Source: Acinetobacter brisouioides
GTDB lineage: Bacteria > Pseudomonadota > Gammaproteobacteria > Pseudomonadales > Moraxellaceae
DNA length: 64,000 nucleotides
Direction of reading: 5' to 3'
Assembly: GCF_004331075.1 (NCBI RefSeq)
Contig: NZ_SJNX01000007.1
Span: 1-64,000 of the forward strand
In this document: piece by piece, positions 11,236 to 20,918 of the stretch
Position numbering within the stretch: position 1 is the stretch's first letter
How the letters are laid out: the number at the start of each line of letters is the position of its first letter
The notes under the pieces: generated by a model
The model's database searches: none
Told to the model about the DNA's origin: nothing
Seen by the model: only the letters and a program-made list of their open reading frames with translations
Program-made: the position numbers and the translations under genes

Positions 11236-13530
11236 TTAGACATTGAGCAAGCGGTTGGTTTTGACCATATCGGCAAGACCGTGAGTTTTAAAATAATATT
11301 CCAACCAACTCTTAATCAGTAATGGATTATTCAGTTGTAAAACATGATCTAATAATTCCTGTGCATCACTCATCGGCACATGACAAATCGCTTTACGTAC
11401 CCGCAAAATATTACTTGAACTCATCGACAAGGTATTAAAACCCATCGCCATAAGTAAAATCGCAGATAACGGGTCTCCCGCCATTTCCCCGCAAATACTG
11501 ATCGGTTTTTCGTACTTATGACACTCTTTAACCAAACGACATAGCGCTCGTAAAATTGCAGGGTGAAAATGCGAATATACACTTGAGACATGCGGGTTGT
11601 TACGGTCAACAGCGAGCAAATACTGAATTAAGTCATTTGAACCGACCGAGAAGAAATCAACCAGTGGCGCAAATTCATCAATTTGCAAGAGTACACTTGG
11701 TACTTCCACCATAATCCCAATTTTTGGCTTGTTGATTTTAACCTGTTCTTCTTCCTGAACAGCGACCCAGTCGCGCTCTAGTAAATACAGCACTTCTTCA
11801 ACTTCACTGACACTGGTGACCATCGGCAGCAAAATATGCAGGTTATTTAAGCCAATACTGGCTTTGAGCATGGCGCGGATTTGTGCCGAGAAAATTTCTG
11901 GGTGGTCAAGGGTGAAACGCAGTCCACGCCAGCCCAGTGCTGAGTTTTCTTCATCAATGCTAAAGTAAGGCAGGTCTTTATCTGCACCAATGTCGAGGGT
12001 ACGCATGGTGACAGGTTTGTTGGCAAAGTGGCTGAGCTGCTGCCGATAAATTGCACGTTGTTCTTCTTCGCCAGGGAAGCGATCACGTAGCATAAATGGA
12101 ATTTCGGAGCGATACAGTCCGACACCTTTAGCACCACGCTGTACGCCACGAACTACATCAATCATCAGACCTGTATTGACAAATAACAGAACAGGAACGC
12201 CATCAGGAGTAATGGTTTCCTTAGTTTCGTACTGTTTGAGGTCTTTGGCAATTTGCTCTTCTTCTTTTTGAATTTCTTTGTAACGCTGACGTAGGCGACG
12301 TGGCGGATTGACAAAAACCCGTCCCTGATACGCGTCAACAATCATCTCGACATCATCAATGGTATTGATCGGTAATTCTGTGACACCGACAACAGTTGGA
12401 ATGCCTAAAGCACGCGCGACAATGACCATGTGTGAATTGGCAGCGCCTTCACTGGTCACAATTGCTGCGATTTTATCCATTGGTAGCTCAACCAGTGCTG
12501 CGGTACTGATTTCCTCACCAATTAAAATACTGTCCGAACTCAATTCGCGATGGCCAGCATCAGCTTCTTGTAATGACGCTAAAATACGTCGCCCTAAGTC
12601 TTTGAGATCTGACACCCGCTCACGCAGATAGTCATCTTCCATTTGTGCAAAGAGGGCAATATGTTTGTCGATGACTTTTTTAACTGCACCCTGTGCCCAG
12701 TTCCCATCGCGAATCAGCTCTTTAATTTCGGCAGGTAAGGCATTTTCATCCAGCATGCGTAAGAACACACTAAACAGTGCACGTTCTTCCGACATGAGTG
12801 AATCTTGCATTTTTTCATCGAGAGACTGAATCTCATGACGGACATTGACAACGGCGTGATCAAGTAACTGTAATTCATCACTGATATTTTCTGCTTCACG
12901 ATCAGGTACGGAAGACAGGTCTGCAGGTGGGTAAAGCACAATTGCTCGCCCGAGAGCGACGCCACCGGCCCCTGAAACACCCTGAAAAGTTTTGTAGCTG
13001 GATAAATTATTGGGTTTGCGGAATACATCAATGTTACCCACGGCATGCGCATGGGCAATTACGCCTGAAAGCTGCGCGCACAGGGTCACCAAGAAAGACT
13101 CAGCAGCCTCGCTAAAATCTTGTGATTCTACATTTTGTACCACCAGTACACCCATCACCTTGCGGCGATACATGACAGGGACACCTAAAAACGAATTGTA
13201 AATTTCTTCGCCTGTTTCGGGGAAATACGCGTAACGCTCATGTTGGGCAGCATTGTCAAGGTTCACGATCTCTTCACGCTGTCCAACCAGACCGACCAGA
13301 CCTTCGCCGACCTGTAGTGATACGTTGCCAACAGATTCAGGATTTAGCCCTTTACTTGCCATGAGGACATAGCGCTGGTTACGTTCATCAAGTAAATAAA
13401 TCGAACACACATCGACATCCATCGCAACCGAAATCTGATTGACCATAATGTCTAATGACTCATGCAAACTCACGGCTGCATTGACCTCTTGGACAATGCG
13501 TCGGAGCGTGTCTAATTGCATGTTCGACAT
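11236..13530 (-). CDS. ptsP: Phosphoenolpyruvate-protein phosphotransferase PtsP (EI-Ntr)
   Basis: Enzyme I of the nitrogen phosphotransferase system: it autophosphorylates with PEP and passes phosphate to NPr, a regulatory rather than sugar-transport relay. The 764-residue protein has an N-terminal GAF domain (about residues 5-150), the PEP-utiliser N-terminal and mobile domains, and the C-terminal TIM barrel. The phospho-accepting His is in the GAANSHMVIVARALGIP segment. The PEP-binding barrel shows GLYRSEIPFMLRDRFPGEEEQ and the conserved Cys in ISICGEMAGDP. ATG 13530 (MSNMQLDTLRRIVQEV) has GGGAG upstream and is preferred over a TTG seven codons earlier. It lies downstream of rppH in the same direction, the usual rppH-ptsP pairing. 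Confidence 0.95.
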   Translation of the reverse strand: MSNMQLDTLRRIVQEVNAAVSLHESLDIMVNQISVAMDVDVCSIYLLDERNQRYVLMASKGLNPESVGNVSLQVGEGLVGLVGQREEIVNLDNAAQHERYAYFPETGEEIYNSFLGVPVMYRRKVMGVLVVQNVESQDFSEAAESFLVTLCAQLSGVIAHAHAVGNIDVFRKPNNLSSYKTFQGVSGAGGVALGRAIVLYPPADLSSVPDREAENISDELQLLDHAVVNVRHEIQSLDEKMQDSLMSEERALFSVFLRMLDENALPAEIKELIRDGNWAQGAVKKVIDKHIALFAQMEDDYLRERVSDLKDLGRRILASLQEADAGHRELSSDSILIGEEISTAALVELPMDKIAAIVTSEGAANSHMVIVARALGIPTVVGVTELPINTIDDVEMIVDAYQGRVFVNPPRRLRQRYKEIQKEEEQIAKDLKQYETKETITPDGVPVLLFVNTGLMIDVVRGVQRGAKGVGLYRSEIPFMLRDRFPGEEEQRAIYRQQLSHFANKPVTMRTLDIGADKDLPYFSIDEENSALGWRGLRFTLDHPEIFSAQIRAMLKASIGLNNLHILLPMVTSVSEVEEVLYLLERDWVAVQEEEQVKINKPKIGIMVEVPSVLLQIDEFAPLVDFFSVGSNDLIQYLLAVDRNNPHVSSVYSHFHPAILRALCRLVKECHKYEKPISICGEMAGDPLSAILLMAMGFNTLSMSSSNILRVRKAICHVPMSDAQELLDHVLQLNNPLLIKSWLEYYFKTHGLADMVKTNRLLNV

Positions 13531-13637
13531 AACTACATACTCCCAAAACAATTTATATAATAAGTAATTATTGCTTTATTTATAGCAGCCACCCATGAGA
13601 AAAGCATTCACTAAAAAATTCTTTTTTCAATTATTTT

Positions 13638-14111
13638 TTAGTGGGGTAACTGGCTACATAATTCAGTCATGGCTTTTCGGTAAACATCTCGTTTAAAGTT
13701 GATGACCTGTCCTAATGGATACCAATAACTGACCCATTGCCATTCATCAAACTCAGGTGGGTCGGCGAGATCCAACTGAATATTGTGGGCTGATGCAGTC
13801 AGCTTTAATAAAAACCATTTCTGTTTTTGACCGATACACACAGGGTCTGTGCCCGCACGAATGTATCGGTGTGGCAAACGGTAACGCAACCAGCCTTTGG
13901 TTTGCGCAATGATTTGGACGTGTTCTGGCAATAAGCCAACTTCTTCTCTTAACTCACGGTATAACGCTTGTTCAGGAGATTCTCCAGTCTGGATACCACC
14001 TTGCGGAAACTGCCATGCATTGTGTCCAATGCGTTTTGCCCATAACACTTGTCCATATTCGTTTGCCAAAATGATCCCGACATTGGGTCGGAAACCTTCA
14101 GAGTCGATCAT
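13638..14111 (-). CDS. rppH: RNA pyrophosphohydrolase RppH
   Basis: Nudix hydrolase that removes pyrophosphate from 5'-triphosphorylated mRNA, triggering RNase E-dependent decay. The 157-residue product carries the Nudix box GX5EX7REUXEEXGU as [20 protein letters not shown] followed by VGL, near residues 38-60. The N-terminus [17 protein letters not shown] is typical of RppH. Length agrees with the family (about 160-175). It is upstream of ptsP on the same strand with 107 bp between them. Confidence 0.95.
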   Translation of the reverse strand: MIDSEGFRPNVGIILANEYGQVLWAKRIGHNAWQFPQGGIQTGESPEQALYRELREEVGLLPEHVQIIAQTKGWLRYRLPHRYIRAGTDPVCIGQKQKWFLLKLTASAHNIQLDLADPPEFDEWQWVSYWYPLGQVINFKRDVYRKAMTELCSQLPH

Positions 14112-14296
14112 TTGGCTACCTAAATTTGTTAGATCTTATTGTCTTTATTTCGGGGATGGCAAAATTTGTGCATCCAACACAAAAAAAGACCTCAGAATAT
14201 TGTTAAAAATTGCTATGATCTTAACGAATTTCTTTGCATTAGCGGCAACTGATTTACATTTTTTTGCTTTAATTTTCAGTTTTAACGAGAATTTCC

Positions 14297-14947
14297 ATGA
14301 AATTGGCTTTATTTGATCTTGATCATACCCTGTTAAATACCGACTCAGACCATTCTTGGGGTGAGTTTTTAGTGAATGAAGGCTTGGTTGATCCCGTGCA
14401 TCATCGCCAAATGAACGATAAATTTTATGATGACTATAAAGCAGGGCAGCTTGACCCGATTGCTTACAATGAATTTGTATTTCAGTTTTTGACCAAACAT
14501 TCAAATCAATATTTAACTGATTTGCATCAGTTGTTTATGCAAAAAGTGATTCGCCCACAAATGCGTCAAAAAGGCTTTGATGCGATTCGGAAGCATAAAG
14601 ATTTAGGACATGCGATTGTTGGGATTACGGCAACCAGTGATTTTATTACCGCCCCGATTTTTCATGAGTTTGGTATTACTGAAATTATTGCCACCAATGC
14701 TGAAGTTAAAGATGGACAATACACAGGCAAAGTTGCAGGCACGGCATGTTATCAGCAAGGTAAATTGGTTCGTTTAGAGCAATGGCTGGCAGGGCGTGAG
14801 GTAGATGAGTCTTGGGCATACTCAGATTCGATCAATGACCGTTTCTTGCTGGAATATGCCACCCACGCAATCGCCGTCAATCCAGATGATCGTCTGGAAA
14901 AACTTGCGAAACAGCAGGCTTGGGATATTCAGGACTGGTCAATCTAA
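14297..14947 (+). CDS. HAD-IB family phosphatase
   Basis: A 216-residue haloacid dehalogenase hydrolase of the SerB-like IB subfamily. Motif I LFDLDHTLLNTDSDH sits at the N-terminus (nucleophile Asp7, acid-base Asp9), motif II Thr in GITATSDF, and motif IV in AYSDSINDRFLL. Such proteins include phosphoserine and histidinol phosphatases; the substrate is unknown. ATG 14297 starts immediately before motif I as usual for the family. It is divergent from rppH, with 185 bp between. Confidence 0.85.
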   Translation: MKLALFDLDHTLLNTDSDHSWGEFLVNEGLVDPVHHRQMNDKFYDDYKAGQLDPIAYNEFVFQFLTKHSNQYLTDLHQLFMQKVIRPQMRQKGFDAIRKHKDLGHAIVGITATSDFITAPIFHEFGITEIIATNAEVKDGQYTGKVAGTACYQQGKLVRLEQWLAGREVDESWAYSDSINDRFLLEYATHAIAVNPDDRLEKLAKQQAWDIQDWSI

Positions 14948-15013
14948 ATTAGAGAATATTCACTCGAGTTGGAGCAGGTGAGAATGAGCTACGATCAGAC
15001 TGATTCAGCAACA

Positions 15014-15610
15014 TTAGTCTGATTTAATGCCCTTGCTGGCTTGCCATAAATCTTGATGGTGATATCGATACCAGCTTTTAAATTGAATACGCCATTGTTC
15101 AAAAGGTGGGGAAAGTTTCGGGCGTGGGTCGTTGCTTAACGTATAGGCCATCCCTTCGATTAACCATTTGGGCTTGGTCAGCATGGCAAGGTTACCCCAT
15201 TCTTCGGCTTGTCTGTCGTGAATCAGTTCGTGGACAATATAAAATTCTTGCCAACCTCGTGGAGCAATGACGATACCTAAGTTCCCGACAGCTTTGGCAG
15301 CAGCCTTTTCCATTCCAAAAGTTTCTGCACACTTTCCTATAGAACAAAACACCATGGTCGGGCGAGAATGAAAGTTACCCACCTGACGTTGTGTTTCTTG
15401 TATTGCCTGATTATATAGTTTTTGAGCTTTGTCCTGCTGCTGCGGGTCATCGACACAGACTTTTCCCTGACAAGATAAAAATGGGAGCTGGTGAGCCAAT
15501 GCCACCCGCATCGGTTTTATCAACATTAAAATAAGTAGAAAAACACACGCCACGCTGAAAAGGCATACTTTCATGATTTTTTGCGCTTTGAGTAAAAGAT
15601 AATTTTTCAT
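15014..15610 (-). CDS. Membrane-anchored gluzincin-like protein, unknown function
   Basis: I do not recognise a named family. The 198-residue product has an N-terminal membrane anchor or signal segment (residues 15-33, CLFSVACVFLLILMLI) and four Cys in two CxxxxC-type pairs (about 47/52 and 89/94). The zinc-peptidase motif HELIH (127-131) and a downstream WLIEGMA (Glu152) together look like the gluzincin or peptidase_MA pattern of two His and a distal Glu. This suggests a periplasmic metallopeptidase. ATG 15610 is preferred over a TTG five codons upstream. It lies just downstream of the LysR gene on the same strand (38 bp). Confidence 0.65.
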   Translation of the reverse strand: MKNYLLLKAQKIMKVCLFSVACVFLLILMLIKPMRVALAHQLPFLSCQGKVCVDDPQQQDKAQKLYNQAIQETQRQVGNFHSRPTMVFCSIGKCAETFGMEKAAAKAVGNLGIVIAPRGWQEFYIVHELIHDRQAEEWGNLAMLTKPKWLIEGMAYTLSNDPRPKLSPPFEQWRIQFKSWYRYHHQDLWQASKGIKSD

Positions 15611-15648
15611 AAATTTATGGCACAAATACGTGGAGTGATTTAAAAGAA

Positions 15649-16512
15649 TTATGGTTTTTGCATCATTTCAATCAATGCCTGCATGGCACGCGATTGAGTG
15701 CGTGCTGGATGCCAGACTAGCCCCAATTGACGCTGCATGTCGACTTCTAAAGAGAGCTGTTGTAAATCCTGATTGACTAAGGTGAGTGGCAATACTGACC
15801 AGCCAAGTCCAATCGAGACCAACATGCGGATAGATTCTAACGGATTGTTACTCATGCTGACTTTGGGTTTAAGTCCCTGCTTCTCAAATGCAGCAAGCGT
15901 GATTTGACTGGTATAGGTTTTTGCTGCTGGCAGCAGGCTTGGATAGCTCATTAAATCTTCGAGTGTGAGCTGAGATTTGTGTGCCAATGGATGAAAGGGA
16001 GCTGCCACAAACACCAAAGGATCATTCCAGATCGGTTGGTACTGCAAGCGTTCATCCAGCTGTGGTGGCAAGGTTAAAAAAGCCAGTTCCAAATCACCTG
16101 CGAGTACCTGCTCATGTGCTTGTTCCGAGTCGACAAAATGTACATCCAAAGTGACGTCTGGGTATTGCTGCACATAATGTTTTAAGTGATGGGGTAAATG
16201 GTGCAGTCCAATATGATGGCTTGTACCTATTTTGAGTCGTCCCTGTACTTTGCTTTGCTGATGACTGAGGGTGTGGTGCATTTCCCCGAGTTCATTTAGC
16301 CAAGTTTTGACTTTGGGTAAGAGGGCGTATGCGGTATGCGTTGGCTGAATGCCTCGCCCAGCAGATTCAAATAGCGTCACCCCAAAATACTCTTCTAAAC
16401 AGTGAATACGTTTGGTCACCGCAGGTTGGGTAATAAACAGCTGATCGGCTGCCAAGGAAATTGAGCCTGTTTCCATGACTTTAATAAAAGCGTCAAAAGC
16501 AGCGAGATTCAT
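15649..16512 (-). CDS. LysR-type transcriptional regulator, divergent from leuC
   Basis: A 287-residue LysR regulator: helix-turn-helix within residues 1-60 (ISLAADQLFITQPAVTKRIH) and a substrate-binding domain from about residue 90 (GRLKIGTSHHIG). Divergent placement next to leuC suggests control of leucine synthesis, and an ATACT-N9-AGTAT dyad lies in the shared intergenic region. The effector is not known from sequence. ATG 16512 begins the canonical N-terminus. Confidence 0.88.
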   Translation of the reverse strand: MNLAAFDAFIKVMETGSISLAADQLFITQPAVTKRIHCLEEYFGVTLFESAGRGIQPTHTAYALLPKVKTWLNELGEMHHTLSHQQSKVQGRLKIGTSHHIGLHHLPHHLKHYVQQYPDVTLDVHFVDSEQAHEQVLAGDLELAFLTLPPQLDERLQYQPIWNDPLVFVAAPFHPLAHKSQLTLEDLMSYPSLLPAAKTYTSQITLAAFEKQGLKPKVSMSNNPLESIRMLVSIGLGWSVLPLTLVNQDLQQLSLEVDMQRQLGLVWHPARTQSRAMQALIEMMQKP

Positions 16513-16607
16513 ATACTATTTCCTAACGAACACTTGGTTTTATATTTAAGAAAAATATAGAGTATTTTTATTTCAGCATGATTTTAGAATGATATAAAGG
16601 CGCGTAT

Positions 16608-16626
16608 ATACTTTTGCTTATAGTAT
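16608..16626. promoter_or_regulatory. Candidate LysR operator (ATACT-N9-AGTAT)
   Basis: A perfect 5-bp dyad with T/A at the LysR-style spacing (ATAC-N11-GTAT), about 96 bp upstream of the LysR start codon in the LysR-leuC gap. LysR regulators usually bind such sites next to their own promoters. Confidence 0.45.
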
Positions 16627-16678
16627 GCTAAAACAAGGTGAATAGGAAACTTGTTAGATTGAGCAACTGCAACTCTGC

Positions 16679-16846
16679 ATGACTCGTGTTCGACATTGGC
16701 AAAATTGGGCTCGGTATTCAGTTGGTGTGCTCACGGCACTGATGCTCAGTACTGGCTATCACAATACAACACTGATGCATGGAAAGTGTAGATTCATTGG
16801 TATTGTATTCACAGCATGGTCATTGTTTACAGTGTTTGAGTTGTAG
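16679..16846 (+). CDS. Possible 55-residue membrane peptide upstream of leuC
   Basis: An ATG-initiated frame of 55 codons (MTRVRHWQNWARYSVGVLTA..., ending TVFEL). It has two short hydrophobic stretches around residues 14-27 and 39-53. No strong Shine-Dalgarno is visible and no family is recognised. It has six Leu but no Leu run, so it is not a convincing leucine attenuator peptide. It also lies upstream of the best leuC promoter. Part of it (16760-16808) folds as a hairpin (ACAATAC and ACACT pair with AGTGT and GTATTGT). It may be chance. Confidence 0.25.
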   Translation: MTRVRHWQNWARYSVGVLTALMLSTGYHNTTLMHGKCRFIGIVFTAWSLFTVFEL

Positions 16847-16892
16847 AGATCGACTTATTCCTAAAAGTTTGTTGATATATAAAAATGATAAA

Positions 16893-16921
16893 TTAGATTT
16901 ATGTAAAACAGTGCCTATAAT
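16893..16921 (+). promoter_or_regulatory. leuC promoter
   Basis: A perfect -10 TATAAT (16916-16921) with TTAGAT (16893-16898) 17 bp upstream. Transcription would start near 16928, giving a leader of about 38 nt before leuC, too short for an attenuator. Confidence 0.45.
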
Positions 16922-16965
16922 GAAAATAGAAGATTTAATTACCCAGTCCAATGGAGCGAGTCGAC

Positions 16966-18384
16966 ATGGCAGGCAAGACATTATATGACAAGTTGTGGGA
17001 TGACCATTTGGTGAAGCAACGTGATGATGGTTCGAGTTTAATTTACATCGACCGTCATCTTTTGCATGAAGTGACTTCACCACAAGCATTTGAAGGTTTA
17101 CAACTTGCAGGTCGTCAGCCATGGCGTTTAAGTGCCAATGTGGCAACGCCTGACCATAACGTACCAACCTCAAAAAAAGAGCGTGAACGGGGCGTTGCTG
17201 GAATTGAAGATGATACTTCTCGTATTCAGGTACAAACCCTAGATGACAACTGTAAGACATTTAACATTGTCGAGTTTGACATTAATGACATCCGCCAAGG
17301 TATTGCGCATGTCGTTGGGCCAGAGCAAGGTTTGACTTTGCCAGGCATGACCGTAGTTTGTGGTGACTCACATACTGCAACTCATGGTGCATTTGGTTGT
17401 TTGGCACATGGGATTGGGACATCAGAAGTTGAACATGTATTGGCAACCCAATGCTTGGTTCAAAAGAAAATGAAAAACATGTTGGTGCGTGTTGATGGTC
17501 AATTGGGCGCAGGCGTGACCTCAAAAGATGTCGTGTTAGCGATTATCGGAAAAATCGGCACAGCAGGCGGTACAGGCCATGCGATTGAGTTTGGTGGTCA
17601 GGTCTTCCGTGACATGTCGATTGAAGGTCGTATGACCGTGTGTAATATGGCCATCGAGGCAGGTGCACGCGTGGGCATGGTCGCTGTTGATGACAAAACG
17701 ATTGAATATGTGAAAGACCGTCCGTATGCACCTAAAGGCGCAGATTGGGATAAAGCCGTTGCTTACTGGAATACCTTACATTCCGATGATGATGCGCAGT
17801 TTGATACCGTTGTCGTGTTAAAAGGCGAAGAGATTGAGCCACAAGTGTCTTGGGGAACTTCTCCTGAAATGGTGGTTGCGGTATCGCAAGCTGTCCCGAC
17901 TTTGGAACAAGCGAAAGATGACGTACAGCGTAAAGACTGGACACGTGCTTACCAATACATGGGCTTAACTGCAGGTCAGGCTTTGGCTGATATTCAGTTG
18001 GATCGTGTATTTATTGGCTCATGTACCAACTCACGTATTGAAGACATTCGTGCTGCAGCAGAAGTCATCAAAGGTCGTAAAGTCGCAGCAAGCATTAAGC
18101 AAGCCATGATCGTACCGGGTTCTGGTTTGGTTAAACAGCAAGCCGAAGCGGAAGGTTTGGACAAGATTTTTGTTGAAGCCGGCTTTGAATGGCGTGAACC
18201 AGGTTGCTCAATGTGTTTGGCAATGAACGCTGACAAGTTGCAACCCGGTGAACACTGTGCTTCGACTTCAAACCGTAACTTTGAAGGTCGTCAGGGCAAT
18301 GGCGGGCGTACCCATTTGGTCAGCCCAGCGATGGCAGCTGCCGCGGCAATCGCGGGTCATTTTGTTGATGTTCGTACATTCTAA
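16966..18384 (+). CDS. leuC: 3-isopropylmalate dehydratase large subunit
   Basis: Large subunit of isopropylmalate isomerase, which converts 2- to 3-isopropylmalate in leucine synthesis. The 472-residue aconitase-family protein shows [28 protein letters not shown] and [11 protein letters not shown]; the Cys residues of the latter two bind the 4Fe-4S cluster. ATG 16966 ([14 protein letters not shown]) has GGAG at 16953-16956; an upstream ATG at 16951 overlaps that ribosome site and is rejected. The small subunit leuD follows after 11 bp with AAAGGAG. Confidence 0.97.
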   Translation: MAGKTLYDKLWDDHLVKQRDDGSSLIYIDRHLLHEVTSPQAFEGLQLAGRQPWRLSANVATPDHNVPTSKKERERGVAGIEDDTSRIQVQTLDDNCKTFNIVEFDINDIRQGIAHVVGPEQGLTLPGMTVVCGDSHTATHGAFGCLAHGIGTSEVEHVLATQCLVQKKMKNMLVRVDGQLGAGVTSKDVVLAIIGKIGTAGGTGHAIEFGGQVFRDMSIEGRMTVCNMAIEAGARVGMVAVDDKTIEYVKDRPYAPKGADWDKAVAYWNTLHSDDDAQFDTVVVLKGEEIEPQVSWGTSPEMVVAVSQAVPTLEQAKDDVQRKDWTRAYQYMGLTAGQALADIQLDRVFIGSCTNSRIEDIRAAAEVIKGRKVAASIKQAMIVPGSGLVKQQAEAEGLDKIFVEAGFEWREPGCSMCLAMNADKLQPGEHCASTSNRNFEGRQGNGGRTHLVSPAMAAAAAIAGHFVDVRTF

Positions 18385-18395
18385 AGGAGTCGTAT

Positions 18396-19046
18396 ATGAA
18401 AGCGTATACAGTTGAACAGGGTATCGTTGCACCTTTAGATCGTGCCAATGTCGATACCGACTTAATCATTCCAAAGCAGTTTTTGAAATCGATTAAACGT
18501 ACAGGGTTTGGCGACAACTTGTTTGATGAACTTCGTTATTTAGATGAAGGTTATTTGGGACAAGACATCAGCAAACGCCCTAAAAATCCAGACTTTGTGT
18601 TGAACCAGCCACGTTATCAGGGTGCAAGCATTTTAATAGCGCGTACCAACTTTGGTTGTGGTTCAAGCCGTGAACATGCACCTTGGGCGTTGAACGAATA
18701 TGGTTTTCGTACTGTGATTGCCCCAAGCTTTGCTGATATTTTCTTTAATAACTGCTTTAAAAATGGCATGTTACCTGTCATTTTGCCTGAAGAAATTGTC
18801 GACCAACTTTTCAAAGAATGTGCTGCAACAGAAGGTTATCAGTTGACCGTTGATTTGGCCGCACAAGAAGTGCGAACCCCATCAGGTCAGGCATTTACTT
18901 TTGAAATTGACCCGTTCCGCAAGCACTGCTTATTGAATGGTTTTGATGATATTGGTTTGACTTTACAAGATGCTGACTTGATCCGTGAATATGAAGCGAA
19001 AACCAAACAGGCTCGTCCTTGGGTTTTTCAAGATTTACACGGCTGA
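18396..19046 (+). CDS. leuD: 3-isopropylmalate dehydratase small subunit
   Basis: Small subunit of isopropylmalate isomerase, partner of LeuC. The 216-residue product has the swivel-domain signatures [16 protein letters not shown] and [14 protein letters not shown]. Length is typical (about 200-215). It is co-transcribed with leuC, 11 bp apart. A 101-bp gap and a lipoprotein gene separate it from leuB. Confidence 0.97.
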   Translation: MKAYTVEQGIVAPLDRANVDTDLIIPKQFLKSIKRTGFGDNLFDELRYLDEGYLGQDISKRPKNPDFVLNQPRYQGASILIARTNFGCGSSREHAPWALNEYGFRTVIAPSFADIFFNNCFKNGMLPVILPEEIVDQLFKECAATEGYQLTVDLAAQEVRTPSGQAFTFEIDPFRKHCLLNGFDDIGLTLQDADLIREYEAKTKQARPWVFQDLHG

Positions 19047-19147
19047 GTTATGACGTGAAGCATGGCGCGAAGGCTCAACTATTGCTAACATATCGAATTA
19101 TTTTATGTAATTCAATCTGCTGATCGGCAAAAGGTTGGGCCATTCAA

Positions 19148-19720
19148 ATGCTAAAAAACATCGGTCGAAGTGCTTTCTGGGGGTTCTGTGCGGTATTGCT
19201 GAGTGCATGTCAGCATACGCATCAGGCGGTCGATACGATGGCAATCAAGTTTATTGCCCCTGAGCAACGACCTGCCAATGTCAAACTGTACTGTACAGGA
19301 ACAGTCAACTGTGAATTTGAACGTTTTGATAACATTCAAATTGTGGATGACACCACACATTTGGTGAATTACGAAGCCATTAAAAAAGGCTATGTACGTT
19401 TAAACAGCAAAACTACAGGCTATAACAATGCCTTGTTTTTAACCGTACCTGATCGACAGCATGAAGTGGTTATTCGCTTTTATCCTATTTCAATGGATCG
19501 TGCAGAACGAATTAGTGTGATTCATCACTTTAAACCGAACACAAGCTATACCTTCAAGATGTACCGAAACCGCACCAAACAAGCGGGGAGTTTGCTGAGT
19601 GTGTCAGCACCAGATCCGTTATGTGTGGTGTTATTACAAGATCAACGTCCAATTCGCCGTTTTTGTAAGCCCTACAATGTGCTGACAGGTTTAGGCGAAT
19701 TTGTTGAACAAAAATTTTAA
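19148..19720 (+). CDS. Predicted lipoprotein between leuD and leuB
   Basis: A 190-residue protein with a lipoprotein signal: hydrophobic stretch ending in the lipobox LLSAC, with Cys21 as the lipidation site. The mature part has four further Cys, beta-rich character and no domain I can name. It lies in the leucine cluster on the same strand and would be co-transcribed, 46 bp before leuB. Nothing in it suggests a leucine-related role; it is probably an envelope protein carried in the operon. Confidence 0.75.
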   Translation: MLKNIGRSAFWGFCAVLLSACQHTHQAVDTMAIKFIAPEQRPANVKLYCTGTVNCEFERFDNIQIVDDTTHLVNYEAIKKGYVRLNSKTTGYNNALFLTVPDRQHEVVIRFYPISMDRAERISVIHHFKPNTSYTFKMYRNRTKQAGSLLSVSAPDPLCVVLLQDQRPIRRFCKPYNVLTGLGEFVEQKF

Positions 19721-19766
19721 CTGGGCTGTTTAAAAGCTACAGTCGTAGGAATAAATGGAATAGCGT

Positions 19767-20846
19767 ATGTCTAAACATATTTTAATTTTAGCGGGCGATG
19801 GGATCGGACCTGAGATTGTCGCAGCAGCAGAAACTGTACTCAAGACAGTCAATACAAAATTCAATTTGGGTTTAACCTGGGAGCAGGGGTTGCTTGGTGG
19901 TGCAGCGATTGATGCACATGGCGAACCCTACCCAGCTGTGACTAGCGCTCAGGCACAAAAAGCCGATGCGATTTTACTTGGTGCAGTCGGTGGGCCAAAA
20001 TGGGACAGCATTGAGCGTTCAATTCGCCCAGAACGCGGCTTGCTTAAAATCCGTAGTGAACTGAACCTATTTGCAAACTTGCGTCCAGCGATTTTGTACC
20101 CACAATTGGCTGGTGCTTCAAGCTTGAAACCTGAAATCGTGGCAGGTTTAGATATTCTGATTGTTCGAGAATTGACAGGTGGGATCTATTTTGGTCAGCC
20201 ACGTGGGATTCGTGAACTGGAAAATGGCGAAAAACAAGGCTACAATACTGACGTTTATTCAGAATCTGAAATCAAACGTATTGCTAAAGTCGCGTTTGAA
20301 TTAGCGAACTTGCGTGGTGGTAAAGTTTGTTCTGTCGATAAAGCTAACGTACTAGAAGTAACAGAGCTTTGGAAACAAACTGTGACTGCACTCAAAGAAG
20401 CTGAATATCCAGAGATTCAGCTTTCACATATGTATGTCGATAATGCCGCTATGCAATTGGTTCGTGCCCCAAAACAATTTGATGTGATTGTGACTGGTAA
20501 TCTGTTTGGCGATATTTTGTCTGATGAAGCAGCAATGTTAACGGGTTCAATTGGTATGTTGCCATCTGCATCATTGGATGAAAATGGTAAGGGTATGTAC
20601 GAACCATGTCATGGTTCAGCGCCAGATATCGCAGGAAAAGATTTGGCTAACCCATTAGCAACCATTCTTTCAGTTGCCATGATGCTACGTTATACCTTCC
20701 GTGAGGAAGCAGCAGCAAAAGCCATTGAAGATGCGGTGGGCCAAGTTCTGGATCAAGGCTTGCGTACAGCAGACATTATGTCTGAAGGTATGAATAAAGT
20801 CGGCACAAAAGCAATGGGTGAAGCAGTTGTTGCTGTTTTAGCTTAA
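19767..20846 (+). CDS. leuB: 3-isopropylmalate dehydrogenase
   Basis: NAD-dependent oxidative decarboxylation of 3-isopropylmalate, the third dedicated step of leucine synthesis. The 359-residue protein has the N-terminal [12 protein letters not shown], substrate-binding Arg residues in the [20 protein letters not shown] segment, the Asp-rich metal site [20 protein letters not shown], and the NAD-specificity segment [16 protein letters not shown]. Length fits the family (about 360). It is the last gene of the leu cluster, with a strong terminator 14 bp after it. Confidence 0.97.
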   Translation: MSKHILILAGDGIGPEIVAAAETVLKTVNTKFNLGLTWEQGLLGGAAIDAHGEPYPAVTSAQAQKADAILLGAVGGPKWDSIERSIRPERGLLKIRSELNLFANLRPAILYPQLAGASSLKPEIVAGLDILIVRELTGGIYFGQPRGIRELENGEKQGYNTDVYSESEIKRIAKVAFELANLRGGKVCSVDKANVLEVTELWKQTVTALKEAEYPEIQLSHMYVDNAAMQLVRAPKQFDVIVTGNLFGDILSDEAAMLTGSIGMLPSASLDENGKGMYEPCHGSAPDIAGKDLANPLATILSVAMMLRYTFREEAAAKAIEDAVGQVLDQGLRTADIMSEGMNKVGTKAMGEAVVAVLA

Positions 20847-20860
20847 GCTTATAAATTTAA

Positions 20861-20893
20861 AAAGCGTGATCTGAAAAGATTGCGCTTTTTTTT
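20861..20893 (+). terminator. leuB terminator
   Basis: AAAGCGTGATCT (20861-20872) pairs with AGATTGCGCTTT (20877-20888) over a GAAA loop, followed by eight T. It ends the leu operon. Confidence 0.9.
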
Positions 20894-20918
20894 ATTTAAA
20901 TGTTAGCAAAAAAGCATT

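Noticed and set aside
16679..16846. Classical leucine attenuator leader peptide
   Set aside because: No run of Leu codons, no terminator before leuC, and the best leuC promoter lies downstream of it.
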